A stretch of 64,000 nucleotides of DNA from Undaria pinnatifida. Lineage: Eukaryota; Sar; Phaeophyceae; Laminariales; Alariaceae. The translations under genes and the position numbers were made by a program. Below are positions 23,705 to 35,309 of the stretch, one piece after another. Location of the stretch: NCBI GenBank assembly GCA_012845835.1, contig JABAKD010000002.1:7682603-7746602 (forward strand), in the 5' to 3' direction. The notes under the pieces are model-generated. The model was not told the origin of the DNA and did no database searches. It saw only the letters and a list, made by a program, of their open reading frames with translations. Every line of letters starts with the position of its first letter. Positions within the stretch are counted from its first letter, which is position 1.

Positions 23705-23960
23705 ACAGGTGCAGCAGATTCTAAGAATTTTCTGAGCTCCTAACATGAGGAGCCAGCTCTATATCAACATGACCCAAAACATGCCTTCGAAGACATCCAG
23801 TCGTTTGCGCATCCCGACCAACATGTCTATGCCATAGTCCGTACCATATGGTATATAACAGTGTTAGTGTTAGTGTATAACACGCCCCCCTGGTATGAAA
23901 TGCTGAGCCGATTTCCTCCGAAACCAGCGCGGCACGAACAACAACGAACAACAGCGGGGG
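23705..23960. repeat. Family E dispersed repeat
   Basis: GTGCAGCAGATTCTAAGAAT, TTTCTGAGCTCCTA, ATGAGGAGC-AGCTC, ACATGACCC and TTCGAAGACATCC recur at 57236-57420, 62552-62790 and 63232-63430. No inverted ends or coding capacity were seen. Confidence 0.7.
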
Positions 23961-24217
23961 CGGCTTTGGTTGGGAGGATGTCGTCTAGATCTTTCCATGG
24001 ACGTGTGTCGCTCGGCGTCTAGATTCTACCGGTCGTCGAGAAATCGGCATGCGAAACTCGTCCGAGGGGGGTGCGCTATACATCGTCGTACACGGTGAAC
24101 GACAAAATTCGCGTGAAACTTTCATGCTAACTGATAGCTGCACACTTGAGGAGCTCAACCGGTCACAAACCTTTAGTCTAACAACTGCAACCCTTACCGA
24201 GGGATCACTCTTGGCCC

Positions 24218-24669
24218 GAACGTTACCCGTGATTGCGGCCAATCAGCTTGTCTTACTACAACCGGCTGCTAAGGCTGCTAAGGTAATACACGGGGATGGA
24301 CATAAACCAACCCCGAACTGCTTTGGGGCGTCAGTGGGGAAGTACCGGGGCCTTGAGTTGACTGCCTATTAGTCGCCGACTACTAAATAAACGACAAGTT
24401 ACTACCTTGGCGTGCAGTACGTATAGTTGCTACCCATATTATTGAACGTTACCCGTGATTGCGGCCAATCAGCTTGTCTTACTACAACCGGCTGCTAAGG
24501 CTGCTAAGGTAATACACGGGGATGGACATAAACCAACCCCGAACTGCTTTGGGGCGTCAGTGGGGAAGTACCGGGGCCTTGAGTTGACTGCCTATTAGTC
24601 GCCGACTACTAAATAAACGACAAGTTACTACCTTGGCGTGCAGTACGTATAGTTGCTACCCATATTATT
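24218..24669. repeat. 226-bp tandem duplication, apparently perfect
   Basis: The segment from GAACGTTACCCGTGATTG to TTGCTACCCATATTATT occurs twice head to tail (24218-24443 and 24444-24669) with no difference found by eye. Perfect identity amid decayed repeats points to a recent duplication or an assembly artefact. Confidence 0.9.
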
Positions 24670-25264
24670 TTTGATAACATTTTGTTGTTGATGTTCTTCC
24701 TGCTGGCAACACCCATGGGAGTCATATAGTCTATACATATTCAATGGATGAAACGTCTCTAGAAGCACGCCGCCAGTGCATCACGCAGCTTGAAAAGATG
24801 AGTGTCGATCCTAAATTCATCGAATTCACAGCTGACGTGTTAAGAATAATTTTTTATAATTCTAGTCGGTTAGGTAGTTATAGTCTGTATCCTGCGGTAA
24901 TTTGCGGGCATCCGCGTTGTTTTACCCGACTGCAGCGCGTTTCTGGCTCGACGTGTATTTTTATCGATGGAGACTCAACTCAGGCAGCTGGTCCCAGCAA
25001 ATAGCTTCATAGCCGCCAAGTCCACTCAGAGCCCAGCTAAACGCAGAGACAGAACTTCTTGTAGCAAACACTTGACGAAAGACGCCGACTACAGCAGCAT
25101 CTGCCACTGCTTGGTTGTGGGGATATTGATTTGGTGTCTAAACCACATGGAAAGATTATCGCGCGAAACGGGCGTGGCATGCTCCTACCCGTTTGTATTC
25201 TGCTGTATGCTAGGTAGAGCTGCTCGTATACGGTGGACGAAGAACCAACGTTAGATTTTCCGCG

Positions 25265-25427
25265 GCGCCGGTAGGGACAGCTCGCGCTGTCGTTACCCCG
25301 GCAACTGGAGGATGCGCCAGCTAGCGCGAGATTGTGAATACCATCGAGTTAAATTGACACAGCATGTATTAAAGTACGTGGAGTTATGGTGAGCGCAAGC
25401 TTCGTTTTCCTTATCCGTTGGAGGATC
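25265..25427 (+). mobile_element. SINE-like repeat (family S)
   Basis: GCCGGTAGGGACAGCTCGCG, GATTGTGAATACC, AAGTACGTGGAGTTATGGTG and the end TTGGAGGAT. The TTAA site is GCGCAAGC here, so it is unoccupied and mutated. Confidence 0.65.
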
Positions 25428-26082
25428 AAATATACCTGGTATAGTCTAGATATGTAGTATTTGTTTTTGTCGTAACCTGTGCGTCCTACAGCGGGGGTTG
25501 ACCCGTTGACAGCTGCATCAGCTATGTTTTGGGGACGAATCACTTGGATCCAGTGTGAGGGAAACAGATGCAGTAGGAAGGTTAGCGTAGGCGGCAATGG
25601 TTGGGGTGCGCGGCTGGTACGCGGCCGTGACAGGGCGTGTATGCGCTATTACTAGACCCCCCCCCCCCCCCCACCTGGAGCACATGAGGTCATAGTGCAC
25701 ACCGTCATAGCAGGTGCATTCTTTAACAGCAAGTGTTAGTTTCGACGAAATTCTCGATCCCATACGGCAGGTGAGGTGTCTTCCGTAATTTTTGTATGAA
25801 AATAATGCGGGATATCCATAATGCATGCCACAGCTGCTGCTACTGCTGCTGCTGCTGCTGCTGCTGTTGTTGTTGGTCATCGACATCGGAGGACCAACGC
25901 CCGAGTGAGTACCGTGGACCGTAGCTGGACCAAGTCTGGCGGAAGGCTGTATTATCATGGCCGGGGGTTTTGTTTAGGGGGTGAGCTTGCGCAAGTCCTG
26001 CACTACCCGGAATTATCACGTTCCGGGTAGCTATCTCCAACGCACCTGATTCTCAACGAGGATCAGGTCGGGTCGACGTACT

Positions 26083-26395
26083 CACGCACCCGTATTCAAC
26101 GGCAGCTACGAAGCTTGCGCCGTTGGAGTAGTAACGGTGACCGCCGGTATGGGGCAGCTCGCGCTGTACGTTACCACGGGAACTGAAGGATACGCCATCT
26201 AATAATAGCACTGGATTGCGAATGCAATTGGGATAAATTGACACGACATATCGAGTGCGAGAAGGCGTGGCGAGCTTAACCCCTTTAGAGCCCCCGAACC
26301 CCTCCCTACACTAAATCCAAGTAATTTTGTCCCCAAAAACGGGTTTCCAGTTGTAAAGGGGTTAAGCCTTACTTCCCCTGATCCGCCGGAGGATG
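26083..26395 (+). mobile_element. SINE-like repeat (family S) with an inserted MITE
   Basis: The 5' part matches 5728 onward (CGCACCCGTATTCAACGGCA, GACCGCCGGTA, CAGCTCGCGCTGT). It reaches GGCGAGC, is broken by the MITE at 26276-26365 and resumes with the family 3' end CCGCCGGAGGATGG plus an A-rich tail. Confidence 0.75.
26276..26365 (+). mobile_element. TTAA-flanked piggyBac-like MITE, copy 3 (best preserved)
   Basis: 90 bp including flanks: TTAACCCCTTTAGAGCCC at the left and TTGTAAAGGGGTTAA at the right. The terminal 12 bases (TTAACCCCTTTA) are perfectly inverted. Inside are AACCCCTCCCTACACTAAAT and GTAATTTTGTCCCC. The related copy at 5728-5946 has a single TTAA at this point, so the element plus a TTAA duplication was inserted. 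There is no coding capacity; a transposase would have to act in trans. Confidence 0.85.
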
Positions 26396-26642
26396 GAATA
26401 AAAAAAAAGTCGTGGACATGTGTACTGTGTACCCGTAGCACGCGTAGCCGGGGTGATCACACAGTACTTGTGGAAGCTTCGACGGTAGGTACCCTCCATC
26501 TCACTCATCGGCTGACGTGTCTTTTTTTTTAGAGTTTTTACAAACATTGTGCGTGCCACTGGTGGTGGTGCTGCTGTGGATTATTTGCCTGCCACCAACA
26601 CGTACTATTGTTAGGTGATGACGACGGGATCAATTGAGAGCG

Positions 26643-26674
26643 ACAACAACAACAGCAACAACAACAGCAACAGC

Positions 26675-26715
<41 letters not shown>

Positions 26716-26719
26716 CTGT

Positions 26720-26806
<87 letters not shown>
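26643..26806. repeat. (CAA)n microsatellite
   Basis: About 55 CAA triplets with a few CAG and one TGT interruption. Asn, Thr and Leu homopolymer frames here are artefacts. Confidence 0.97.
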
Positions 26807-26807
<1 letters not shown>

Positions 26808-26849
26808 TTTGCGCCGCTCTATATGTCAAGATTAAGCGACGCAGCAAGC

Positions 26850-28290
26850 AACGCAAAGAGAATCGAGGGGAAACACACGCGTACACGTCCCGCTTCAGCT
26901 TTAGAGCGGGTTGTACGCCATCCCGCAATGCCATGCCGCAATGCCCGTACATATTTTAGCTTCCGGGTTGTTGTTTTTGTATACCGACACTTCGTACTAC
27001 TATTCAAAGCAGTACAGTAGTACCTGGGATAGCCAACATGTTTATCATTTCTATTTGTTCTACATCGAAGTAGTATTACTTCAAATATTTCTAACTTCTA
27101 TGTTGAAATAAACAGTTATAAACACGTACCGGGCAGTATTAGCATTATGAAATAACTGTATACCTGGTACAGCTTCGTACGGTGCATATGCAGCCTTAAC
27201 AAAAATTTCGTGAATATTTACAAAGCAGTACTTAGTCTATGCCCCTGTATTCCCGTACAGAAGTACCTGGACCCATGCTGTGTTGCTTTTTATATCAACC
27301 CTTCCGAGTGCCATGTAAGGCGACCATAATGACGAGTGCGATGTTGGCAAGCGCGGATTGGCAAGAGCGTGTATGTAGCTGTACGAGCATCACCGTGCTG
27401 CTGTGCGCGTGCGCTACTAATAGTCGCGGTTTGCTTCCACTCCAGAGCTGGTGGGGGCCGCCGTCCTGTGATCGCGGACTAGGTCCTGGCGTTGCGTTAA
27501 TGTGAGAACGATATTGCAGTTCGGCCTCACAGCCTACCCCGGCGGCCCGGGCTGCTTCGTGTGGCCAATGCTGCAATCGCCAACTATTTTCGACACGTTT
27601 GTCCTCTCGAAATTCCTGACGAGGTTGAAACTATCGTGGGGTGCATGCAGCCTTAGGTTCTTCCTTCAACACGCCCCCGCCGGGTTCGTTGATAATATAT
27701 CAGCGCGGCGCGTCTTGTCCCGAATCGTCGATTGTCTCGGCCTGGTCTTGTTCTGTCAGCTTTTGTCTCATGGTTGGTCTGGTGTTGTCCGATTTTGTCT
27801 TGTCTTTTTTTAAGGTTTGGTCAGACGTTGTCTGATCCTGCGTGTTCCTTGGTATTGTATGAGATGGTGTCTCCGAAGCAAATAACTCATGAATCTCTAT
27901 TGCTGTCACTGTATCTCACACGACTGTATTAATAATGCATATCGGTATTTATTACGTCAAGCGCTACGAGACTAACTTTTTGGCTATTGCTGCTTTATTG
28001 GTCTATCACTAGTATTTTCAGATCTGGCCGTATGTTGTGTGGTCTTGACCATGAATGGGTCCGGTGTTTGCTTCCATGGCCTTTTCTTGTTATGTCTTCT
28101 CTGGGAATCTCTTGTTTCTCTGGGTTTCTTCGGTCTGATCTTTCTACGGTGTTCTACGGTTTTCTCTTGGTTGCCATGGTCTTGTCTCTAACCCCCCCTG
28201 ACTCACCCATACGCCCCCCCCCCCCCCCCGCTCTCACAACGCAACACCCTCCACCAACCACCTCCGTGCCTCCAAACAAACGGAACCATA
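26850..28290. other. No confident exon upstream of the Q/P/G-rich gene
   Basis: Upstream exons of the 28300-29737 gene should lie here or further left, but I cannot pick any. T-rich tracts with recurring TGGTCTTGTTCTG/TTGTCT motifs lie at 27730-27850 and 28030-28190. A 15-C run sits just before the acceptor. Confidence 0.4.
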
Positions 28291-28299
28291 ACCCTCCAG

Positions 28300-28353
28300 C
28301 GCCGGAGCTGGATTCTACGGTCAAGCCCAACAACAACATCCTAGCGGCCCGCG

Positions 28354-28385
<32 letters not shown>

Positions 28386-28854
28386 ACCCGGGACAACAAC
28401 CACGACAACATCCGAGCGGACCACAACAGCAACAACCACCACAGCAGCAGCAGCAGCAGCAGCAACCAGATTCTGACGGAGTTCAACACTTCACGGGCGT
28501 GCTGCACCAAGCACCTCCAGCCAAACAGCAGCAGCAGCAACAACCACCACCTGGAGCGGGGGGACCGGGAAGTGTTTTCCAACAACCCCCGGGAGGAGGA
28601 CTGCTGCCACAGTTTACGGGAGGGCCATTCTACTCAGGCATAGGACTCGCCCCAGGCGATCCCATGGCACCGCTTGAATACGGTGGGTTGGGTGGGGCGG
28701 CGGTGATGGCGGGTTCATCCTCAGGGGTAATGGGAGGGTGGAAGGGGCTGGTGCCGCCGGCGCCAAGCGGACCGGTGATGCCAGACGCGGTTCAACCACA
28801 ACCGCAAAGCTTGGTGTTTAACGGGATCCCGGTACAACACCAGCAGCAGCTTGC

Positions 28855-28885
<31 letters not shown>

Positions 28886-29737
28886 AGTTTCCAGTTTGGT
28901 GGGCTACCGCAGCAACAGCCGCCGCAAAACGTCACGTACGGCGGGCTTCCTCCTCCTCCCGTGACGTCCACGATTATGATGATGATGGGGGCCCCTGCTG
29001 CCGCCGCCGTAGCTGCCGCACCAGGTCCCTGGTTTTCTGGCAGCGGCGCCAACATGATGTTGCCCCACGGGGTGTCAATTGCACCCTCGCCGTTTCCGTT
29101 TGGAGGGATGTCCGACATGCCGGTGGTCCCCTCACTCTTCGGCGGGAACGGCGGTGGCCTTTCCATGATGGGGGCCGGGCCCATCTTCATGATGGACCCT
29201 AACCTGCTACCGGGGGAACTCATGGGTGGTCTCGGGCAATCCCCTGGGGCAGGCCCGGGAGGCGGGATGGGGGGGGGGATGGTGCCGTATGGGACCCTCC
29301 CCTCAATGCGAGGCCCCGCTCCGTGGCCAGGAGACGCCCCTTGGCCGGGGGATTGCCTTTGGCCAGGGTCTGGGGATTGCCAATGGCAGGGGGACCTCGC
29401 CTGGCAAGGAGGGGTGGACCCCCCCCCTTGGGGGGTGGGGGACCTTCCGCCGTGGATGAATAACCCCGGGCAGCAGTTTGGACCGGGAGGATTCCCCGGG
29501 GGCCCACCTTCGCTGCCGCCTCCACCGTTTTTCCCGGGTGCTGTGCAGGCGCCCCCGAATGGTGTTGGCGGAAAAAAGAAGACGGTGGTGGCCCCCGTGG
29601 TGGAGGAGGAGCCGCCTCCCCCTGCAGCCAAGGAGGAGGCTCCTGCTGCTCCTGCTGCGGAAGAAGCACCAGCTGCTGAGGAGGCTCCCCCACCCGCCGC
29701 GGAGGAGGCACCTAAGGAGGAGAAGGCGGAAGAATGA
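28300..29737 (+). CDS. Terminal exon of a Gln/Pro/Gly-rich protein with Trp repeats and acidic tail
   Basis: The frame is open for 478 codons after an in-frame stop at 28289. It follows a pyrimidine-rich acceptor (AACCCTCCAG) and ends TGA at 29735-29737. In order (residues of the exon): poly-Gln/Pro about 15-90, Gly/Pro-rich with a further Gln run at about 185-200, Gly/Met/Pro-rich to 335, a tryptophan repeat at about 335-375 (WPGDAPWPGD, WQGDLAWQGG, then PPPWG and LPPWM), Pro-rich to 430, KKK, then an Ala/Glu/Pro acidic tail to the end. It is low-complexity throughout and probably disordered. No catalytic or folded domain was recognised. GC-rich third positions and the absence of stops across a GC-balanced segment support coding. 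The 5' exons and the start codon are not found; a GTG-initiated start at 28499 is not credible. Confidence 0.7.
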
Positions 29738-29880
29738 TCAGGGTGAGGGTGCGAGGTGGAGCTTGTTTTTTTAGCCCTTACTTTGATTAACTGCGAGAAA
29801 GAAACAAATCATCCTACACTAATGTCAACTAGTTTGTTCCCCACAACCGCGGTGCACGTTCATTCTGAAGGCGTTAGTAC

Positions 29881-29908
<28 letters not shown>
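29881..29908. repeat. Poly(G) run, 28 bases
   Basis: The longest uninterrupted G-run of the window, about 145 bp after the stop codon of the preceding gene. If transcribed it would lie in the 3' untranslated region. Confidence 0.95.
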
Positions 29909-29911
<3 letters not shown>

Positions 29912-30053
29912 GGGGAGCCGTTGGAGGAAGAACGAGGGTGAGATTCTGAAGAACGTTTTTTGAACGGTACCCGCGTTTATTTGGGGGAATGGATTGCTTG
30001 AAATCGGTGAGGGTTCATTTTTTCAGCAGTAAAAGGGTTATATAGCTTATTTG

Positions 30054-30248
30054 GCACTTTTCACGGGTCATGACCCATCGGGTCAGGAGTCTCGCGGGTC
30101 AAGTTGTTCGGTCGGGCCCGGAGGTGGTCGAAATCTCACTGGTCGGGTCGGGACGGGTCGGGTCAAGAGGTGTTCAAATCTCGCGCGTCAAGTCGGGTCA
30201 GCCCATCAACCCGACCCGCGAGATATAGCCTGACCCGCGAAAAGCCGT
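30054..30248. mobile_element. hAT-like MITE with GGGTC repeats, copy 1
   Basis: The left end GCACTTTTCACGGGTCATGA is inverted at the right end (CTGACCCGCGAAAAGCCGTG). The interior is rich in CGGGTC and GGTCGGG. Belongs with 51685-51860 and 57630-57852. The left CAG is lost here. Confidence 0.65.
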
Positions 30249-31019
30249 GGGTATTTTAGGCCTTTTTTTGGAAACTGCAGGAGTTTTTCTACGCTCACTT
30301 CAAGTAGTTTCCCCCCCCAATAACGTGTGGTGCAGGTCAGAAAGGGGCTATTACCGTATGTCACGCCCAGATAGACCACTCCAAGCGATGGCATTCAGAG
30401 CAGAGCCGACTGATTTCCCCCAAAACGAGGGAGGGGGGGCGGCACATACGACGGAAATTGTGTTTTTTGGGAAGATCTCGTCGAGATCGTTCTAAAGATT
30501 GTTCTAGAGATCGTTCCATAGACGCGTCGCTCGGTGCTTGCGCTCTCTCTCCCCGTTGTAAACAAAATCGGCTCTGAAATGTGTTCGAAGGGTTGTGTTA
30601 CCGTGCGTGTTGCACGGTAATGGGGAAAGGTAAGGGCACGGCGGGGGGAGAATGGAAAGGCGGAAGAGGAGGCGGAGGAGGAGGGGGAAGGATGGAGCGT
30701 AAGGCTGGCGGTTAAGGGATAAGATCTATATCGCTTCTCTGGAATGGACTGCATGGAAATCTCTGCGCTTGTTATTCCAAGGTAGTTTGATTCCTCAAAA
30801 ACGTGGGTGCGGTAACTTCGAAAGGGGGGTAAAACCCTATCTTGGAACTGCGAAAAATATTCCACACTGATTTCACGTGGTTTGTTCCCTCCAAAAGACG
30901 GGTGCGGTTCGTTCTGATGAGATAAAGTGGGGTAGGAGTAAGGGCAAGGGTTGTGGTACGGGGGAGGAGAGATAAGGGGGGAGGATTGCGGGGGAGGGGG
31001 TTCGGGGGGGGGGGGGGGG

Positions 31020-31130
31020 GGTGAACTCATTCCATGCATGGTCGTAGTCTTATAACGATAGACCCTCTCACCCTTGCAATGTCAGGACGGAGCACGCCGG
31101 GTTTTCACCGACCAGGCAGATATCACGTGA
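31020..31130. repeat. Dispersed repeat (family F)
   Basis: CATGCATGGTCGTAGTC, GATAGACCCTC, GACGGAGCACGCCGGGTTTT and CACCGACCAGGCAG recur at 41420-41680 (+), 38335-38470 (-) and 44560-44740 (-). Confidence 0.65.
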
Positions 31131-34100
31131 ACCAAGCGCAAAGGAGGGGGATGATGTAGGGGAATAATAGGACTAATGGGGATGTTGGGGTGAAGGGAGG
31201 AGGGGAGCGCCTTCGATCGCGTAAGCGACGAGTCCTGGGGGGGAGGGAGGAGGAAAGATGTAAAACCACGGCGTCGCTAGAGAAAACGAGGCCTCCGTTC
31301 GTAGAACGGTGGACGGGTAAAGGCCGACAAAGGCGCTGTTCCCGATTTTGTTGCCGCGGGGAATCCCTGGCGGGAAGACGGGTGGGAGAGAGGGAGGGAG
31401 ATGCCAATGGATGCGGGAAAAAGGGATGCGTTGCTCTTCATTTTTTGAGTTTTGATGGCGAGTTGGCGTTTTTTGGGGTTTATTGTGAGTTGGCGAGAGA
31501 TTGGGGGGAGGTTAGAGAGGGGTGAGTGAGTACGTGTGGGTTGAGTTGGTGGGCGGGGGTTGCCCCGTGCGGTAAAAAAATCTTGATTCGATTGCTGTAG
31601 ACGTACCATAGATTACTAGACCTCGCGCGTTTCGTATGCGCAAAAACAAATTTCCTGGGAGTAGTGCACGCCAGGGTGCCGTATCTCCTTAGGCTAGGGT
31701 GGGCGAGAGAGGGAGGGGGGGAAGTTCCCCCTTCTCCTATCCCCCCTCCATACGGCGTTGCAGGCTCGCGCGGACCTTGATCATCTGACGGCTGCCGGCC
31801 TCTCTGCGACTGATGTTTCGTGTTAGTACTGTAGTAGTCACCGCGTGCTGTAGGGGGGGGGGGGGGGGGGGCAGAATCCTATTGCTCGGAAAATGAGTGG
31901 CATTTTTCCTGTCCTGATGATTTACGCTGATGTTGGTTGGTGATCACACCACCGCCAGATGAAGGGGGGGGGGGAGGGAGGGTGCCCCCTCGCGTTCATG
32001 CGATCAGCATCCGTTGGCGTTGTCGCTGTTGGTGGCGGTGGCGGCGGCGGCGGTGGTGGTGGTGGCAGTGACGAGATTTCCGCGGCCGCCATCGGAAGGG
32101 GCGGCCAGACGTTACGACCTTCATGAGTAAATTTGCGGTCGCGGTGTCTTGTCGGACCACATGCCCCCCCCCCCTCTCCCTCGTGGGTCCATGTGCCCCC
32201 GCGGCGCCGAGGGGTCATTTCCCTTCCATTGTTCTTTAGTTGTGGATAGATAGGTAGGTGGGTGGGTTGATGGGTCGACGGGTGTCGAAATATTATTCGC
32301 GAGCGAAATACCCCCCTCCCGCCCCGCCTCCCCTCTCCTCCCCCGCTCTGCCCCGCCCCGCCCCGCCCCTAGTGGCGGGAGCTCGGTGCAGGCGCACGCG
32401 TTCGTCACAAGGGGAGAGGTGGGGGGGGGGGCTCTGCGGGTTTCGCTGCTTCGTTTTTGATTTGTTTGCTTTGCTGGGCGTGCGATAATATGGTGTTTAT
32501 TTGCGTGTATAACGGGGGGGGTGGGGGGGGCGTGGCGATAACCTTTATTTCCCCGGCCAGCCTCCTCGATAATCGCGTTGTTGGGTGCATCAGTAGTAGC
32601 TTATCTGGTTGTCGGTTCCTTTTTTAGGTGAAATGCAGCAAAGCGCCACACCCCCTGAGCCGAGGGACAAGAGAAAGAAGCTGGTTCGTTGTACGGTATT
32701 TTTGTTTTTGTTTTTGCTTTTGTTTTTGTTTTTGTTTTCTTGAGTGACGCGGTGACAGTATGTTTCTCGAGCGGGCGCAACGCGTGCTGTCGGGGAACGA
32801 TGAATCCCTCTCCATATTAACTGTTGCAAGCATTACTCCGCGCCACTTCCAAGCTGTGTCTTTCCGCCCAAGAGGAATGCGGTTCGTGCAGTTCTGAAGG
32901 CGTTTTAATCCCTTAAAGGACTGTGGTTCTTGGTGCAAGGATTTGGAGAAGGAACGGACCCGGGCGGTAGATGTTTGCCACTTCTAGGACGCAGGCGTAC
33001 TGCCGCTACTGCCACCGTTGTGCATTCATGAGGGGGGGGGGTGAGGGAAGAAAGGGACCCGTTTCTTGGAAGCAGCGGCGATTTTTTTTACCCGCCGGCC
33101 GATGTAGTGGGTTCGGTTCGTGTGTAGTATTACCCTAGCGGGAGAGTAATGGTGGGAACATTATTGTGGAAACCCCGCCTGAGTAGAACAGTGCAGCGTG
33201 AGTTATCTCGTACTTTATTGGAGGAGGTGGACGGCGCCAATGATAGCAAGCGCGGTTTTGAAGACTTATATTCGTGGTTTTGTGTATATCGTGGGGGCGG
33301 TATTTCCTCGAGGGGGGGGGGGGGGGGGTAAGTGACATGGGGAAGATTTGTTGGAGCTATTAGTAGGCCAGACTTCGATATAGTCGAGTGTGGTCAAAAG
33401 TATTACAGCTGGCTTTTGTGTCAACTGGCAACTGGCATTTATTGCTTGATTAGTTTCCTTTTTTTTTGCTGTTTAGTTTTGGTAAGAATCGGTTTCTTTT
33501 TATTTGGTGATCGGCGGGGCCGTTACCGTTCGGTGCTGTGAACTGGTCGGTGTGTGGTTTCGTTTTGACATGTTTTGATTGGTCGATAGATTTGATGATC
33601 CTCGAATAGACCGGTCGGTTCGATTTAACATGGTGGAATCTGTATAGTAGGTCACCTTCTTATTTTTTTTAGGGTAATGTTCTCCGGCCAGCTTTCCTTT
33701 TTGATTGCGTCGGCCGGATAAATGGTTCACAGCAGGTCACCTCCCTGTGTTTTTTTTTATTGTTGGGTGGTTTGTTGGAATTCGATGGCCAGCTCTTTTT
33801 TTATTAAATTCGGCTGGCTGGTCAATCGGTTTAGTCGCTCGATGCATGTGGATGCGCGGTGATAAATAACGGCGTACATAATCCATTCATTGATTGATGA
33901 GCGGTCCTTTTTGTCGGCCGGCTGATTGATGATAAATATTACCGTCTTGGGCGGCCAGGTATCACTGTATTGTGTTCCCCTAGATAGGTCGACTTGACAG
34001 ATTTTTTGTGGGTGGTGGGTTTTGGTTGATTGGTTGGATTTTTGGTCCGTTGGCTGTACCTTCGTCGTGTGGACCGCTACCAGAAAATGAAAAGGAAACC

Positions 34101-34660
34101 TACAACGAAACGAAACAACGAGCGAATGAACGTTACTATTAATATTGCCGCTGTACTTTCGTACACGAGGAGGATGGTTCCGGAAGCCGCCCGGTGGTGG
34201 ATTTCGCGAACCACGTAACATTCCCCGGCCGAATGTGATCATGATATGGCGCTTTGATAAACCTCGCGTCACAAGAAATATCTTGAAAATGTTTACGCAC
34301 ACACGAACACATGCATGAACCGGCAGGAAAATGTGCCGCTTTTGTTTTATCTTTTCATGTTCAAGTTTGTTTTTGCATATTTTGTCGACTGTTCGCGCGG
34401 CAATGAAGACCGCGCACCGTGGTTTCCTGACACAATGTGTAATTTTGTGGTCCATTTGGCAAACTCGAACCGGTTGTCGATTTGGGACACTCGAACCGAC
34501 ACTCAGGCCGATCAACCAGGCAGGAAATTGGCCTGAAATGGTTGTTCAAAAACGTAACTAGCTTCAAAATTTCTGTTCCCGAGCAGGACAATGCAAAACC
34601 CCTCTAGGCTTTAGTTTTTGTTTTGGCTATCGCTCGGGCGGCATTTTTGTCTAATGTCCC
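31130..34660. other. No confident gene; several G-runs
   Basis: Open frames such as 31190-31525 (+) and 33757-34515 (-, 252 codons) have no recognisable domain or splice context. Poly(G) runs of 12 or more bases lie at about 31852-31871 and 33310-33328, C-runs near 32163-32175, and (TTTTTG)n at about 32698-32742. Confidence 0.4.
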
Positions 34661-34884
34661 CCGTGGATTGACCGCGGTTTGTAACCGCGGCTGATAGCTA
34701 CCGCCTCAGGACCCCGACGGCCACGCTCTCGCGGCGGCGCCTCCGCGCACGTCACCCGCCGCTATCTAGGGAGTCTAGCGGTCCTGCTCGCGAAGCTTGG
34801 CGAGCAATCCCGGAGAAAGTCCGAATAGTTAACATGACTTGCTCAAAAGCTTAAAATCCCGGCACTCAGGAAAATGGCGCCCAG

Positions 34885-35005
34885 TTTGCGGATGCAGTCC
34901 AGTGTATGCTGGCGGCTGTTATCTAATAAATGTCAAACAATCGCTCGCAGAATATGCGTGCAGCCCAGTATGTGCTGGCGGTGTTTGTCTAATATCGCGT
35001 CAAAT
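34885..35005. repeat. Direct duplication, ~75-bp period
   Basis: Two diverged units share TGCAGTCCAGTGTATGCTGG/TGCAGCCCAGTATGTGCTGG followed by CGG and TCTAATA. Confidence 0.6.
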
Positions 35006-35309
35006 ACATACTGATTTGAGTCCAGTGTACTGACCGCTCAACCAAGGCTCTACTTTCAAGTCGAAAAATGGTCAACACAAATGACGGTAGCGATGGCAAT
35101 CAACACACATAATCAACTTAAAAGTTGCTTAAACTATGCGATTGTTTGTATATGCTGCTCATAATGCAAACACGGAGGCATTGTTATTTTATTTCGCAAT
35201 TATGCAACTGGCCGCGACTAATAACAGTTACTTGGTTATCATCAAGTAATCGTAGCCGTCAATACCAACACGAAGCCGAAAAGCTGAGAAGCAACGAAAA
35301 CTGTTTTTT

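Noticed and set aside
24049-24372. 107-codon plus frame with a plausible-looking sequence
   Set aside because: It runs into the 226-bp duplication, and its first part (AGCTGCACACTTGAGGAGCTC) resembles dispersed-repeat sequence, so it is probably element-derived.
29220-29711. Minus-strand frames of up to 279 codons opposite 28300-29737
   Set aside because: Shadow frames of a GC-rich, stop-poor exon; the plus frame has the acceptor, the stop and the coherent composition.
33757-34515. 252-codon minus-strand frame
   Set aside because: No domain or splice context; a stretch this long can be open by chance in a 64-kb window, and codon choice is not biased.
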